Notes under the pieces: generated by a model
What the model was told of the DNA's origin: nothing
The model's input: the letters and a program-made list of their open reading frames with translations, nothing else
The model's database searches: none
Shown: positions 10,350-19,542 of the stretch, one piece after another
How the letters are laid out: every line of letters begins with the position of its first letter
Position numbering within the stretch: the first letter of the stretch is position 1
Made by a program: the position numbers and the translations under genes
DNA from: Gallionellaceae bacterium
GTDB taxonomy: Bacteria; Pseudomonadota; Gammaproteobacteria; Burkholderiales; Gallionellaceae
Direction of reading: 5' to 3'
Assembly (NCBI GenBank): GCA_030823955.1
Contig: JAVBYO010000030.1
Coordinates: 1-64,000 of the forward strand
DNA: 64,000 nucleotides

Positions 10350-11330
10350 TCAGGTTTGTTGCGCGCGCAGGCTGGCGCCCAACAGGCCGATCTGTGGATT
10401 ATTTACGATAGCCAACGGCAACGTCGCCAGCAGTCCGCCGAAACGGCCTTTGGCTAGAAAGGCACGCATGAACTCCCCCTGTTGCATCTGTGCCGCGATC
10501 TTGGCGGCGATGCCTCCGGCGATATAGATACCGCCGCGCGGCAAAGCTGCCAGCGCGATGTTGCCGACGAAGGCGCCATAGATGGAGATGAAGAGTTGTA
10601 AGGCGTGCCAGGCGATGGGTTCGCTTCCGCTCGCTGCGAAACGGGCGAGTGTGGCGGCAGCGTCGTCACTTTGTAGTGCAGCCAGCAAAGCGGGAGTCGG
10701 CGTAAAACGCGCGCTGTCGCGCAGGAATTCGTAGATCGCCACCAGACCGGGGCCGGAGACGATGCGCTCGTACGACACATGGCCGTGGCGTTGTTGCAGA
10801 TATTGCAGCAAAGCGATCTGTATCTCGTCGGCGGGCGCGAAGTCGATGTGTCCGCCTTCGGAAGGATGGACGACATAACGATCTCCCTGCTTGCTCAGCC
10901 AGGCCACACCCAAGCCGGTGCCCGCCCCCACCACGATACGTACGCCCTGCTCTTGTACTTCACCCGACTGCAAGGACAGCAGGTCTTCCTGTTGCAGCGC
11001 CGTGATGCCCAGACCGACAGCCTCGAAATCATTGATGAGTGTGACATGCGGAATATGGCAGTGTGCCGCGAGGGCATCGGCATCGACACCCCAGGGCAGA
11101 TTGGTGAGTTTTGCCTTGCGTCCGGCGACAGGCCCGGCCAGCGCGAAACAGGCGGCGACGGCCTGCCGTATCCCGGCCTCGTGCAGGAACATTTCCAGCA
11201 TGCTTTCCAAACCGTCGTGACTGGCGCTCGGATAAGATTTGCACAGGATGGGAGTACGCGCCTCATCCTGCCTGAATATCTGCAATAAGGTCTTGGTCCC
11301 GCCGATGTCGCCTGCCAGAAAATACGTCAT
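10350..11330 (-). CDS. glk: Glucokinase
   Basis: A 326-residue ROK/Glk-family glucokinase. The N-terminal phosphate loop 'LAGDIGGTKTLL', 'LINDFEAVGLGI', 'VVGAGTGLGVAWL', 'PSEGGHIDFAP' and 'GGIYIAGGIAAKI' match the bacterial glucokinase (Glk) signature. It phosphorylates glucose with ATP to glucose-6-phosphate, the substrate of the preceding zwf product. The frame runs open further upstream, but the ATG at 11330 overlaps the zwf stop (ATGA) and starts exactly at the conserved 'MTYFLAGD'. Third gene of gnd-zwf-glk. Confidence 0.95.
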   Translation of the reverse strand: MTYFLAGDIGGTKTLLQIFRQDEARTPILCKSYPSASHDGLESMLEMFLHEAGIRQAVAACFALAGPVAGRKAKLTNLPWGVDADALAAHCHIPHVTLINDFEAVGLGITALQQEDLLSLQSGEVQEQGVRIVVGAGTGLGVAWLSKQGDRYVVHPSEGGHIDFAPADEIQIALLQYLQQRHGHVSYERIVSGPGLVAIYEFLRDSARFTPTPALLAALQSDDAAATLARFAASGSEPIAWHALQLFISIYGAFVGNIALAALPRGGIYIAGGIAAKIAAQMQQGEFMRAFLAKGRFGGLLATLPLAIVNNPQIGLLGASLRAQQT

Positions 11331-12835
11331 CAATACGCCTGTAAGTCTGCGCCATCCAGATTCAACGAGTGCCGCCAAAACTGGTCGTCCCGATCGAACA
11401 GACGGTAGGTGCCGCGTGGCCCCCAACTTCCTGCCGGATAGGTGTTGATGAAGTCGCGCTCCATCGCCCATACCTTGAGGATAGGATCGACCACGCGCCA
11501 TGCTGCTTCCACTTCGTCGATGCGCAAAAACAAAGACGGGTCACCTTGCATCACGTCGAGCAACAGACCGGCATAAGCATCGAAATCTTCGTCGTTCTCT
11601 TTGCGGTAAGTGGCATCCAAGCTGATACCCCGCGTGTGCAGATCCAGCCCCGGCACCTTCACTTGCATCTCCATCTTCATGCAGTCGTGAGGCTGGATAC
11701 CGAGCATGATCCAGTTCGGTTGCGGAGGGCCTTGGCGTGTACGCTTCAGCAGATCCTGCGGCGGAGTCTTGAAGCGGATGCAGATCGCCGAGCTGCCTTC
11801 GGCCATGCGTTTGCCTGTGCGCAGGTAGAACGGCACGCCCGCCCAGCGCCAGTTGTCGATGAACAATTTCAATGCGGCATAAGTCTCGGTCGTACTGTCC
11901 TGCGCGACTCCGGCTTCTTCAAGATAGCCCGGCACCGTCTGTCCGTCGATGGTGCCGCTGGCGTATTGCGCGCGGAAGGCGTGGGCATGCACCGAATTCT
12001 GCGTGATCGGCCTGATCGCCTTTAGTACTTTCACTTTCTCGTCACGCAGATTCTCTGCCGAGATGCTCAAAGGCGGCTCCATCGCTACCAGTGCCATCAA
12101 TTGCAGCAGATGGCTTTGGATCATGTCACGCAATGCGCCCGCACCTTCGTAGTAACCGGCCCGCCCGCCGATGCCCAATGTCTCGGACTGGGTGATCTGC
12201 ACATGGTCGATGTAATGATGGTTCCACAGCGGTTCCAGCAACAGGTTGGCGAAACGAAACACCATCACGTTCTGTACCGTGCCTTTGCCGAGGTAGTGAT
12301 CGATGCGATATATCTGCGGCTCGTTCAGATGTTTGTACAAACTGCCTTGCAGGGTCTGCGCGCTCAGCAGGTCGTAGCCGAACGGTTTCTCGATGACCAC
12401 GCGCCGCCAGCCGTGCGTCTGTTTGAGCATGCCCACATTACCCAACTTATCGACGATATCGGGGAACGCCGCCGGACTCACCGACATGTAGAACACCATG
12501 TTCGGCGGGAATGTCGTGCTGCCTTCCTGCAATTGTTTCAGGCGCAGATAGGCATCGTCATCGCCCGGGGGAATGGCGTGATAGTGCATGCGCGCGCAAA
12601 AACGTTTCAGCGCAGTGGTATCTATTCCCTGCGGATAGATCGGCTCAAGCATCTTGACGATCTCGGCGACCCATTCCTCGCGCTGGCGCAACTCGATACT
12701 GCAACCGATGATGGCGATGTGTTCGGGCAGACGCTTCGCCAACTCCAAGCGGAACAGCGAGGGGATGAGTTTGAGTCGGCTCAGGTTACCCGCTGCGCCG
12801 AATATCACCAGCGTACAAGGCTCAAGTATCTTCAT
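11330..12835 (-). CDS. zwf: Glucose-6-phosphate 1-dehydrogenase
   Basis: A 501-residue enzyme of the usual length. The N-terminal Rossmann fold ('VIFGAAGNLSRLKLIPSLF') has the NADP site. The substrate motif 'RIDHYLGKG' (near 190-200) contains the catalytic-region Asp-His, and 'RVVIEKPFG' is conserved. It catalyses the first step of the oxidative pentose phosphate pathway, oxidising glucose-6-phosphate to 6-phosphogluconolactone. The ATG overlaps the gnd stop by one base (TAATG) and the stop overlaps the glk start, so the three genes are tightly coupled. The canonical 'GASGDLA' is 'GAAGNLS' here, a modest variation. Confidence 0.97.
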   Translation of the reverse strand: MKILEPCTLVIFGAAGNLSRLKLIPSLFRLELAKRLPEHIAIIGCSIELRQREEWVAEIVKMLEPIYPQGIDTTALKRFCARMHYHAIPPGDDDAYLRLKQLQEGSTTFPPNMVFYMSVSPAAFPDIVDKLGNVGMLKQTHGWRRVVIEKPFGYDLLSAQTLQGSLYKHLNEPQIYRIDHYLGKGTVQNVMVFRFANLLLEPLWNHHYIDHVQITQSETLGIGGRAGYYEGAGALRDMIQSHLLQLMALVAMEPPLSISAENLRDEKVKVLKAIRPITQNSVHAHAFRAQYASGTIDGQTVPGYLEEAGVAQDSTTETYAALKLFIDNWRWAGVPFYLRTGKRMAEGSSAICIRFKTPPQDLLKRTRQGPPQPNWIMLGIQPHDCMKMEMQVKVPGLDLHTRGISLDATYRKENDEDFDAYAGLLLDVMQGDPSLFLRIDEVEAAWRVVDPILKVWAMERDFINTYPAGSWGPRGTYRLFDRDDQFWRHSLNLDGADLQAY

Positions 12836-13752
12836 TATCTTTCGCTCGCGTGTTTGACGGCATGGCCGCCGAAAGCGTTGCGCATAGTGGAGAGCAGACG
12901 GTAGCCGTAACCGGTCTCGCTCTGGCTGTTGAAGCGCATCTGCAACGCCAGGGTCAGTACCGGAGCCGCCACGCCCTGATCGATGGATTCGATCACTGTC
13001 CAGCGGCCTTCGCCAGAATCGGGCACGAACGGCGCGATGCCGGCCAATTCCTGATCACCCTTCAGGGCTTCCGCTGTCAGGTCCAGCAACCAGCTGCGCA
13101 CCACCGAACTGTGCCGCCACAATTCGGTGATCTGTGCCAGATCGAGCGCGAACTCTTGTTTGCCTTTGAGCAGCTCCAGACCTTCGGCGAGCGACTGCAT
13201 CATGCCGTATTCGATACCGTTGTGTATCATCTTGGTGAAGTGACCGGAACCGACCGGGCCGACATGCGCCCAACCGCGATCGGCAGCGGGAGCCAACGCT
13301 TGCAGGATGGGAGTCATCGTCTTGGCGACTTCGGCGCTCGCGCCGACCATCAGGCAATAACCGTTCTCCAGTCCCCAGATGCCGCCGGAAGTGCCCGAAT
13401 CCATGAAGCCGATTCCCTGCTCCGCCAGCCAGGCACCGCGCCGCTGGCTGTCGTGATAATTGGAATTTCCGCCGTCGACAATGATGTCGCCTTTGCTCAG
13501 CGTGGGAGCCAGCGCACGGATCTGCTGCTCGGTCGGATCTCCGCTGGGCAACATCAGCCAGACGATGCGCGGTGACGACAGTTTCGCAACCGCGTCTTCG
13601 ACCGAAACGGCGGCGAGCATGCCCGCCTCTTTCGCCAGTTGTGTAACAACTTCATTCGAACGGTCGTAGCCCACCACTTCGACTCCGCCGCGACGCAGGC
13701 GACGCACCATGTTGCCGCCCATCTTGCCCAATCCAATCATCGCCATCCGCAT
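12835..13752 (-). CDS. gnd: 6-phosphogluconate dehydrogenase, decarboxylating (short form)
   Basis: A 305-residue enzyme of the short Gnd/YqeC type. The Rossmann motif 'MIGLGKMGGNMVRRLRRGG' opens the protein. 'VDGGNSNYHDSQRRG' (substrate site), 'GFMDSGTSGGIWGLENGYCLMVGG'-like sequence and the catalytic Lys region 'GHFTKMIHNGIEYGMMQ' follow. It oxidises and decarboxylates 6-phosphogluconate to ribulose-5-phosphate, making NAD(P)H. The ATG at 13752 was chosen over an upstream one because an AGGGAGA Shine-Dalgarno lies 7 bases before it. First gene of the gnd-zwf-glk operon, divergent from pgl. Confidence 0.95.
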   Translation of the reverse strand: MRMAMIGLGKMGGNMVRRLRRGGVEVVGYDRSNEVVTQLAKEAGMLAAVSVEDAVAKLSSPRIVWLMLPSGDPTEQQIRALAPTLSKGDIIVDGGNSNYHDSQRRGAWLAEQGIGFMDSGTSGGIWGLENGYCLMVGASAEVAKTMTPILQALAPAADRGWAHVGPVGSGHFTKMIHNGIEYGMMQSLAEGLELLKGKQEFALDLAQITELWRHSSVVRSWLLDLTAEALKGDQELAGIAPFVPDSGEGRWTVIESIDQGVAAPVLTLALQMRFNSQSETGYGYRLLSTMRNAFGGHAVKHASER

Positions 13753-13830
13753 CTTTTTTCTCCCTGTAAATAAACTGCGCAAGCACGCGCTGTCGCCGTA
13801 GAATCATACCTGACGCGACCCTTTTATTGG

Positions 13831-14553
13831 ATGAATCTTATGTCATCAGCAGTCCTAAATGAACAAATACAAACGCGGCGCTGGCATCGTTACGACGATG
13901 CTGCCGCCGTTGAACACGCCGCCATGACGACGATCATGCGCGCCGCCGAGCAGGCCATCAAGGCGCGCGCTGCGTTTCATATCGTGCTGGCGGGCGGTAC
14001 GACTCCCAGACGGGTGTACGAGGCACTGCGTCATATACAGACCGATTGGTCGGCTTGGCATGTCTATTTTGGCGACGAGCGCTGCCTGCCGCAGGATCAC
14101 CCCGAACGCAACAGCCGCATGGCCGCATCGGCCTGGCTGGAGCATGTGAGCATTCCGTCCGCACAGGTCCACATCATCCCCGCAGAACAGGGGGCAGAAC
14201 ACGCGGCGGCGAGTTATGCCGCCACGTTGGATAAGGTTATGGATTTTGATCTGGTGCTGCTTGGTCTGGGAGAAGATGGACACACTGCCAGCCTGTTCCC
14301 GGGACAGGATGCCGGAACAGCGCCGGATGCCCCTGCCACGTTCGCTGTGGCAGATGCCCCCAAACCACCGCCGCAGCGCGTCTCGCTAAGTGCCCGCCGT
14401 TTGAGTGCGGCGCATCAAGTGATGTTTCTCGTCACCGGGATTGGCAAAGCACAAGCGGTCAAAGACTGGCAGTCCGGTCAGGCGATCCCGGCAGCGCAAA
14501 TCAAGCCAGAGTGTGGCGTGGACATCTATATCGAAGCCGTGCTGTTGGCTTAG
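13831..14553 (+). CDS. pgl: 6-phosphogluconolactonase
   Basis: A 240-residue protein of the DevB/SOL type. 'FHIVLAGGTTPRRVYEAL', 'WHVYFGDERCLPQDHPERNS' and 'DLVLLGLGEDGHTASLFPG' are the family landmarks, including the catalytic His of 'DGHTASLFPG'. It hydrolyses the lactone made by Zwf, so with the divergent gnd-zwf operon it completes the oxidative branch. The intergenic space of about 78 bases must hold both promoters. An in-frame ATG nine bases downstream is an alternative start. Its stop overlaps the convergent malQ stop. Confidence 0.95.
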   Translation: MNLMSSAVLNEQIQTRRWHRYDDAAAVEHAAMTTIMRAAEQAIKARAAFHIVLAGGTTPRRVYEALRHIQTDWSAWHVYFGDERCLPQDHPERNSRMAASAWLEHVSIPSAQVHIIPAEQGAEHAAASYAATLDKVMDFDLVLLGLGEDGHTASLFPGQDAGTAPDAPATFAVADAPKPPPQRVSLSARRLSAAHQVMFLVTGIGKAQAVKDWQSGQAIPAAQIKPECGVDIYIEAVLLA

Positions 14554-16073
14554 CAGCGTCCGTGTGTGGCGGTGAGTTCGCGCAATCTTTGCGCATGCGA
14601 CGGCGCGACCTGTTGCCAGGTGAAGCGCCACTCCCAGTAACCTTCGGCTTGTCCGGGCAGATTCATGCGATGCTCCCCGCACAACCCAAGGACATCCTGC
14701 AGGGAATGGATGGCGATGTCCGCGACTGAAGCGGATGCCGCGCGAATCATGTCCCAATTGATCTCGGTTCCGTCGCTAGCCAGATATTTGCAGGCGTATA
14801 CGCGCGTTTCCGGCGAAGCGGAATCGAACCAGCCGATGGCGGTATCGTTGTCATGCGTGCCGCCGTAAACGACGGTGTTCTGAACGTAGTTGTGCGGCAG
14901 GTAAGGATTCTGGTCATCACCGCCGAATGCGAATTGCAGGACACGCATACCGGGAAGATCGAAGCGCTCAAGCAAGGCGACGACATCCGGTGTGACGATG
15001 CCGAGGTCTTCCGCGATAATGGGCAGCGTACCCAGTTTGGCCTGGATGGCATCGAACAGTTTCGCGCCCGGCCCCGGCATCCAGCGACCATTGATCGCAG
15101 TCTGTTCCGAAGCGGGAATCTCCCAGTAACCGGCGAAGCCGCGAAAATGGTCGATGCGCACGATATCCACCAATTCCATGGTCTTGCGCAGGCGTTCGAC
15201 CCACCAGGCATAACCTTCCGCTTCGTGTGCAGACCAACGATAGAGCGGATTGCCCCAGCGCTGCCCGGTCGCACTGAAATAATCCGGCGGCACTCCGGCG
15301 ATCACAGTGGGCAGATGGTCTTCGCCCAATTCGAACAATTCCTGACGCGCCCATACTTCGGCACTTTGATAGGCGATGAAGATGGGGATGTCGCCGATGA
15401 TCTGTATGCCGCGCTGATTGGCATATTGCTTCAGCTTCCGCCATTGGCGGAAGAAGTTCCACTGACAGAACTTCCAGAAGGCGATTTCGACAGCCAATTC
15501 GGCTGCCGCTTTTTCCAGTGCCACTTTTTCTCTTTTCGCCAGACCGTCCGGCCAGTGCGCCCAATCTTGCCAGTGGTGTCTCTCGGCTAGCGCCATGAAC
15601 AGCGCATAGTCATCCAGCCAGGATTGCTCACCGGTGCAGAAATTCTCGAATTCGGTGTGTCTATTTTCGCCATGGAACAATCCGGACAAGAATCCCTTGC
15701 GCGGTTTTTCCGCAAAGAAGCGCTGTGCGGCGATGCGCAATTTCTCCATGCGGTAGTGATAGACGACGGAATAATCCACGCGTTGTGAATCGAAGCCGGG
15801 ATGTGCGGCCAGCTCACCGGCTTCGAGCCATCCCAACTCGCGCAGATCATCCAGGTCGATCAACAATACGTTTCCCGCGAATGCCGAGCTGCTCATATAG
15901 GGAGAGTTGCCCGGACCGATCCCGCCCAGCGGCAATATCTGCCACAGCTTCTGACCGGCGGACTCCAGCCAGTCCACAAAATGGAAAGCTTCCACCCCGA
16001 AATCACCCGAGCCATAAGGCCCGGGCAAGGAGGTGGGGTGAAGCAAGATGCCACTGCTACGCGGAAAATGCAT
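14550..16073 (-). CDS. malQ: 4-alpha-glucanotransferase (amylomaltase)
   Basis: A 507-residue GH77 enzyme. 'RSSGILLHPTSLPGPYGSGDFG' is the typical N-terminal block. 'VDIVRIDHFRGFAGYWEIP' carries the nucleophile Asp, 'PIIAEDLGIVTPDVV' the acid/base Glu, and 'YGGTHDNDTAIGW' the third Asp. It transfers maltodextrin segments between glucans in glycogen breakdown. It lies 41 bases downstream of the GH57 gene on the same strand, with glgC further upstream, forming a glycogen-handling set. Confidence 0.96.
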   Translation of the reverse strand: MHFPRSSGILLHPTSLPGPYGSGDFGVEAFHFVDWLESAGQKLWQILPLGGIGPGNSPYMSSSAFAGNVLLIDLDDLRELGWLEAGELAAHPGFDSQRVDYSVVYHYRMEKLRIAAQRFFAEKPRKGFLSGLFHGENRHTEFENFCTGEQSWLDDYALFMALAERHHWQDWAHWPDGLAKREKVALEKAAAELAVEIAFWKFCQWNFFRQWRKLKQYANQRGIQIIGDIPIFIAYQSAEVWARQELFELGEDHLPTVIAGVPPDYFSATGQRWGNPLYRWSAHEAEGYAWWVERLRKTMELVDIVRIDHFRGFAGYWEIPASEQTAINGRWMPGPGAKLFDAIQAKLGTLPIIAEDLGIVTPDVVALLERFDLPGMRVLQFAFGGDDQNPYLPHNYVQNTVVYGGTHDNDTAIGWFDSASPETRVYACKYLASDGTEINWDMIRAASASVADIAIHSLQDVLGLCGEHRMNLPGQAEGYWEWRFTWQQVAPSHAQRLRELTATHGRC

Positions 16074-16114
16074 ACAACAACCTTTCAGTACGGTGGGGCC
16101 ATGACGGGTCCGGT

Positions 16115-17824
16115 TTACGAACCACGCCGCATCGTGCCGCCACCTTCAGCTTCGCCCCCGCCACGGCTGATCGGGGAATACAGATTTTCGGGAACGGGTA
16201 ACTTCAACAGACGGTACAGCTGCATCAGATTGTGGCGGTAAAGGCGATCAAAACTGCCCACTGCATCGGAGGGGTTGTAGTCACCGAACCACCAGAACCA
16301 GTCGGAGCTCTCGCAGGACGAAAGCTGTTTTTCCGCGGCTTCTTTTTCCGGTGCGGTCAAACGTCCGGCTGCCATCACCATGTCGTAGCTCTGCTTGGCC
16401 ATGCATAACAGGTCCCATGCGTGATTCTTGTCCGGCGAGCCTATCCATGTGGAGAATGTGCCATAGACCCAACTACCGGCAACCAGCCCCGGAAGTTCGC
16501 CGGGTTTGGCATAAGCGACCGCGTCTTTGCGCACCGACCGGTCCAGGTATTCGGAATAGGTCGTGGTGCGGATGCGCGGATGAGCCTCCAGCGCGCTGTA
16601 TAAATCGTTCAGGAAATGGTAACCGTTGTAGGGATAATATTCCCAGGCATTCTCGCCATCCAGAATGACCCCGACCAATGGCACTTCGTCGCCCGCCTGA
16701 TTGGCGATCTCTTGCAGTTGTGTGACGAAATTATTCGCAGCGTCTTTCCCGTTCCAATTCGAATACTCGAAGCCGATCAGATCGGACAAGCGGTCATCGC
16801 GGAAGAAACAGCTCACACTGTGGGCCTCGCCTTTCAAGCGGTAGGGGCGGTAAAGATATTTGGCACGTTCGGGCAGGTCACCGGCCTTGCGCAAACTGTT
16901 GGCCAACACCCCTTCCCCGCTGGCTGCCCAGCGGCATTCCTGCCCGGCCAGCACTTCGATCAACGAGGTCGATACGGCACCTTCCGCTGGCCATATCCCG
17001 TGCGGGGTGACTCCGAAACGGGCACGATGGCTTGTGATGGTGGAATGGATATGCGCCTGTACCCGTGTCTTGCCACCCGGATAGATCAAGGCCTGTGGCA
17101 GACTGCTGCCCGGTTCGCATTCACGGGCACTGTTGAAATCCAACAACAGCGGTGCCAACGGATGGTAGTGCGGCGTGGCCGAAATCTCGATCTGGCCGCT
17201 CTCGGCAAGTTTGCGATAACGCGGAATGATGCCCGATACCACCTTGCCGACCAGATCGAAGATCAGGCGACGGTCTGAGTAGCTGAAATTCTCATCCTTG
17301 CTCATCATCTCGATCAGCACATCATGTTCACGCCGTACGGTCTCGCCGAACCAGGCCAAGTGATACCAAGTCAGCAGATCAGCCAGATACTGGCCCGACA
17401 GATAAGACAACGCGACACGTCCGTTCGACTCAATGGTCTTGAACAGATCGAATAGGCGTTTGTATGCGGGATACGGCGCAACCATCTTGCCCAGATTGCT
17501 GCGGAAGCAACTCTCGAGGATCAGCTGGCGATCCTCGATGCTGACTTCGTTCAGATCTTCGCGCACCAGCAAACGCAGCAGGGGGTCACGCAACTGTCCG
17601 CTGGCGAACTGTTGCTCGTAATCCTCCAGTTGGTCCAGCAGGATAGGCACAAAATTGACGACCGCTTTCACCTGGGGATGTTTCTCCAAATGTGCGGCCA
17701 TATCGGAATAATCTTTGATGGCATGCAAATACACCCAAGGCAACACAAAATCACCGGTGCTGTAATCGCGATAGTCCGGCTGGTGCATGTGCCAGAGGAA
17801 GACTAAATCAAGGGGTTTGCTCAT
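16115..17824 (-). CDS. Glycoside hydrolase family 57 alpha-amylase/amylopullulanase-like protein
   Basis: A 569-residue GH57 protein. Conserved region 1 is 'LVFLWHMHQPDYRD'. A 'GIWPAEGAVS' block holds the probable nucleophile Glu, and 'GVILDGENAWEYYPYNG' holds the probable acid/base Asp. No signal peptide is present, so it likely acts on cytosolic glycogen or maltodextrin. The exact specificity (alpha-amylase, 4-alpha-glucanotransferase or debranching) cannot be read from the sequence. It lies between glgC and malQ on one strand, supporting an intracellular polysaccharide role. Confidence 0.9.
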   Translation of the reverse strand: MSKPLDLVFLWHMHQPDYRDYSTGDFVLPWVYLHAIKDYSDMAAHLEKHPQVKAVVNFVPILLDQLEDYEQQFASGQLRDPLLRLLVREDLNEVSIEDRQLILESCFRSNLGKMVAPYPAYKRLFDLFKTIESNGRVALSYLSGQYLADLLTWYHLAWFGETVRREHDVLIEMMSKDENFSYSDRRLIFDLVGKVVSGIIPRYRKLAESGQIEISATPHYHPLAPLLLDFNSARECEPGSSLPQALIYPGGKTRVQAHIHSTITSHRARFGVTPHGIWPAEGAVSTSLIEVLAGQECRWAASGEGVLANSLRKAGDLPERAKYLYRPYRLKGEAHSVSCFFRDDRLSDLIGFEYSNWNGKDAANNFVTQLQEIANQAGDEVPLVGVILDGENAWEYYPYNGYHFLNDLYSALEAHPRIRTTTYSEYLDRSVRKDAVAYAKPGELPGLVAGSWVYGTFSTWIGSPDKNHAWDLLCMAKQSYDMVMAAGRLTAPEKEAAEKQLSSCESSDWFWWFGDYNPSDAVGSFDRLYRHNLMQLYRLLKLPVPENLYSPISRGGGEAEGGGTMRRGS

Positions 17825-17902
17825 GAAGTTCCATTTGAATCAGGTTGGTGACAGCTTTATCGACGCCCTGTCGCGCAACGACAGGGATCTTCCGCAGTGA
17901 AT

Positions 17903-19195
17903 TCAGTTCTTGGCCTTGCGCACACGCCCCATATCCTGCCCCAACATCTCCGGGGTGATCAGCGTGATGCCATTGGCGCTGACATGGAAACGCTTCTCGT
18001 CGGCCGCACGGTCATATCCGACAGAGAGGCCTTCCGGAATGACGCAATTCTTATCCAGGATGGCGCGCTTGATCTTGCAATTGCGCCCTACCTCGACGTT
18101 GGGTAACAGTACGGAATCTTCCACGGTCGTGTAGCTGTGGACTTTGACGTTCGAATACAGCAACGAACGCGCGACCGCTGCGCCGCTGATGATACATCCG
18201 CCCGAAACCAGCGAGTCGACCGCCATACCGCGGCGCTCGTCCTCGTCAAAAACGAATTTGGCCGGCGGCAACTGCTCCTGGTAGGTCCAGATCGGCCATT
18301 CCTTGTCGTACATATTCAGATCGGGGACAACCTTGGTGAGTTCCATATTGCCTTCCCAATAGGAATCGATGGTCCCCACATCACGCCAATAGGAATTGCC
18401 CCCTTCATCGCGTACACAGCTGTCTTCGAAGCTCTGCGCAAAGACGCGATAGCCTGCTGACATCAGATGCGGGATGATGTCTTTGCCGAAATCGTGCGAA
18501 GAGTGCGGCTCATCCGCGTCACGAATCAGTTGTTCGCACAGGAATTTGGTGTTGAACACGTATATGCCCATGCTGGCCAGCGCCACGCCGGGCTTGCCGG
18601 GGATCGCAGTGGGATGGTCGGGTTTCTCGGTAAAATTTACCACGCGCGATTCACTGTTCACCCCCATCACACCGAAGGCTTTTGCATCACTGATCGGCAC
18701 CTCAATACAGGCGACCGTCATATCGGCGTTCTTTTCCGCATGGAAGGCCAGCAGCTTGCCGTAGTCCATCTTGTAGACATGGTCACCCGCCAGGATGAGC
18801 ACGTAATCCGGATTACTATCCCGCAAGATATCCAGATTCTGGAACACCGCGTCGGCTGTACCCGCATACCAGGCTTCCTCCATCCACTGCTGCGCGGGCA
18901 GCACGTCGACGAATTCACCGAATTTCCCGTTCAGAAAACTCCAGCCGCGCTGGATATGCTGCAACAGGCTATGTGACTTGTATTGCGTTGCGACGCCGAT
19001 GCGACGGATGCCGGAATTGACACAATTGGACAGGACAAAATCGACGATGCGGAATTTGCCGCCGAATGGAACTGCCGGCTTGGCACGCCAATCAGTCAAC
19101 TGGTACAGGCGACTGCCGCGTCCACCGGCCAGAATCATCGCGTAAGTGTTCTTGGTCATCAAGCTTACAAAGCGTGCTTTATCGTGCAATGACAT
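17903..19195 (-). CDS. glgC: Glucose-1-phosphate adenylyltransferase
   Basis: A 430-residue enzyme. The nucleotidyltransferase loop '[20 protein letters not shown]', '[10 protein letters not shown]' and '[12 protein letters not shown]' are present, followed by a C-terminal left-handed beta-helix region with hexapeptide-like repeats. It makes ADP-glucose for glycogen synthesis. The start at 19195 was chosen over one six codons upstream because GGAGG stands correctly spaced before it. GlgA and GlgB are not in the window. It heads the glgC-GH57-malQ set. Confidence 0.95.
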   Translation of the reverse strand: MSLHDKARFVSLMTKNTYAMILAGGRGSRLYQLTDWRAKPAVPFGGKFRIVDFVLSNCVNSGIRRIGVATQYKSHSLLQHIQRGWSFLNGKFGEFVDVLPAQQWMEEAWYAGTADAVFQNLDILRDSNPDYVLILAGDHVYKMDYGKLLAFHAEKNADMTVACIEVPISDAKAFGVMGVNSESRVVNFTEKPDHPTAIPGKPGVALASMGIYVFNTKFLCEQLIRDADEPHSSHDFGKDIIPHLMSAGYRVFAQSFEDSCVRDEGGNSYWRDVGTIDSYWEGNMELTKVVPDLNMYDKEWPIWTYQEQLPPAKFVFDEDERRGMAVDSLVSGGCIISGAAVARSLLYSNVKVHSYTTVEDSVLLPNVEVGRNCKIKRAILDKNCVIPEGLSVGYDRAADEKRFHVSANGITLITPEMLGQDMGRVRKAKN

Positions 19196-19308
19196 ACCAT
19201 CCTCCGGGAGCATTTATTAAGCTGCTGTTTGACCTATATTGTACCAGAAGGAGCCGCCGCTTCAGCCTATGTCATCAAAGTTTCACGCATACGGCGGCAA
19301 GAAACTCC

Positions 19309-19336
19309 TTGCTTTTCGGAAACATCCCCCTATAAT
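19309..19336 (+). promoter_or_regulatory. Sigma-70-type promoter of rhlE
   Basis: TTGCTT at 19309-19314 and a perfect TATAAT at 19331-19336 are separated by 16 bases. Transcription should begin near 19343, giving a leader of about 200 bases before the rhlE GTG. Confidence 0.7.
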
Positions 19337-19542
19337 GCGCGCCTCGCTGCGATGTACCTGCAGCGCTGAGTCCATCGTTTCCTGACCCCTAGCGTCTCCG
19401 ACTTCAATGTCGTTCTGATGCGTCCTGTCTTACCGGTTAGCGACGATGTTTTGCGCCGGTAGAGCTATCAAACTCCTACTGAATTTCATTGTGTGGCCCA
19501 AGGCCACGCATGCGCTGTTACTTTTTTATGTAAGGAATAAAC
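19337..19542 (+). other. Long 5' leader of rhlE
   Basis: About 200 bases with no convincing ORF lie between the promoter and the rhlE start. An AAGGA Shine-Dalgarno precedes the GTG. Long leaders are known for cold-shock-type helicase and csp mRNAs, so a structured regulatory leader is possible. I could not fold it reliably by eye. Confidence 0.45.
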
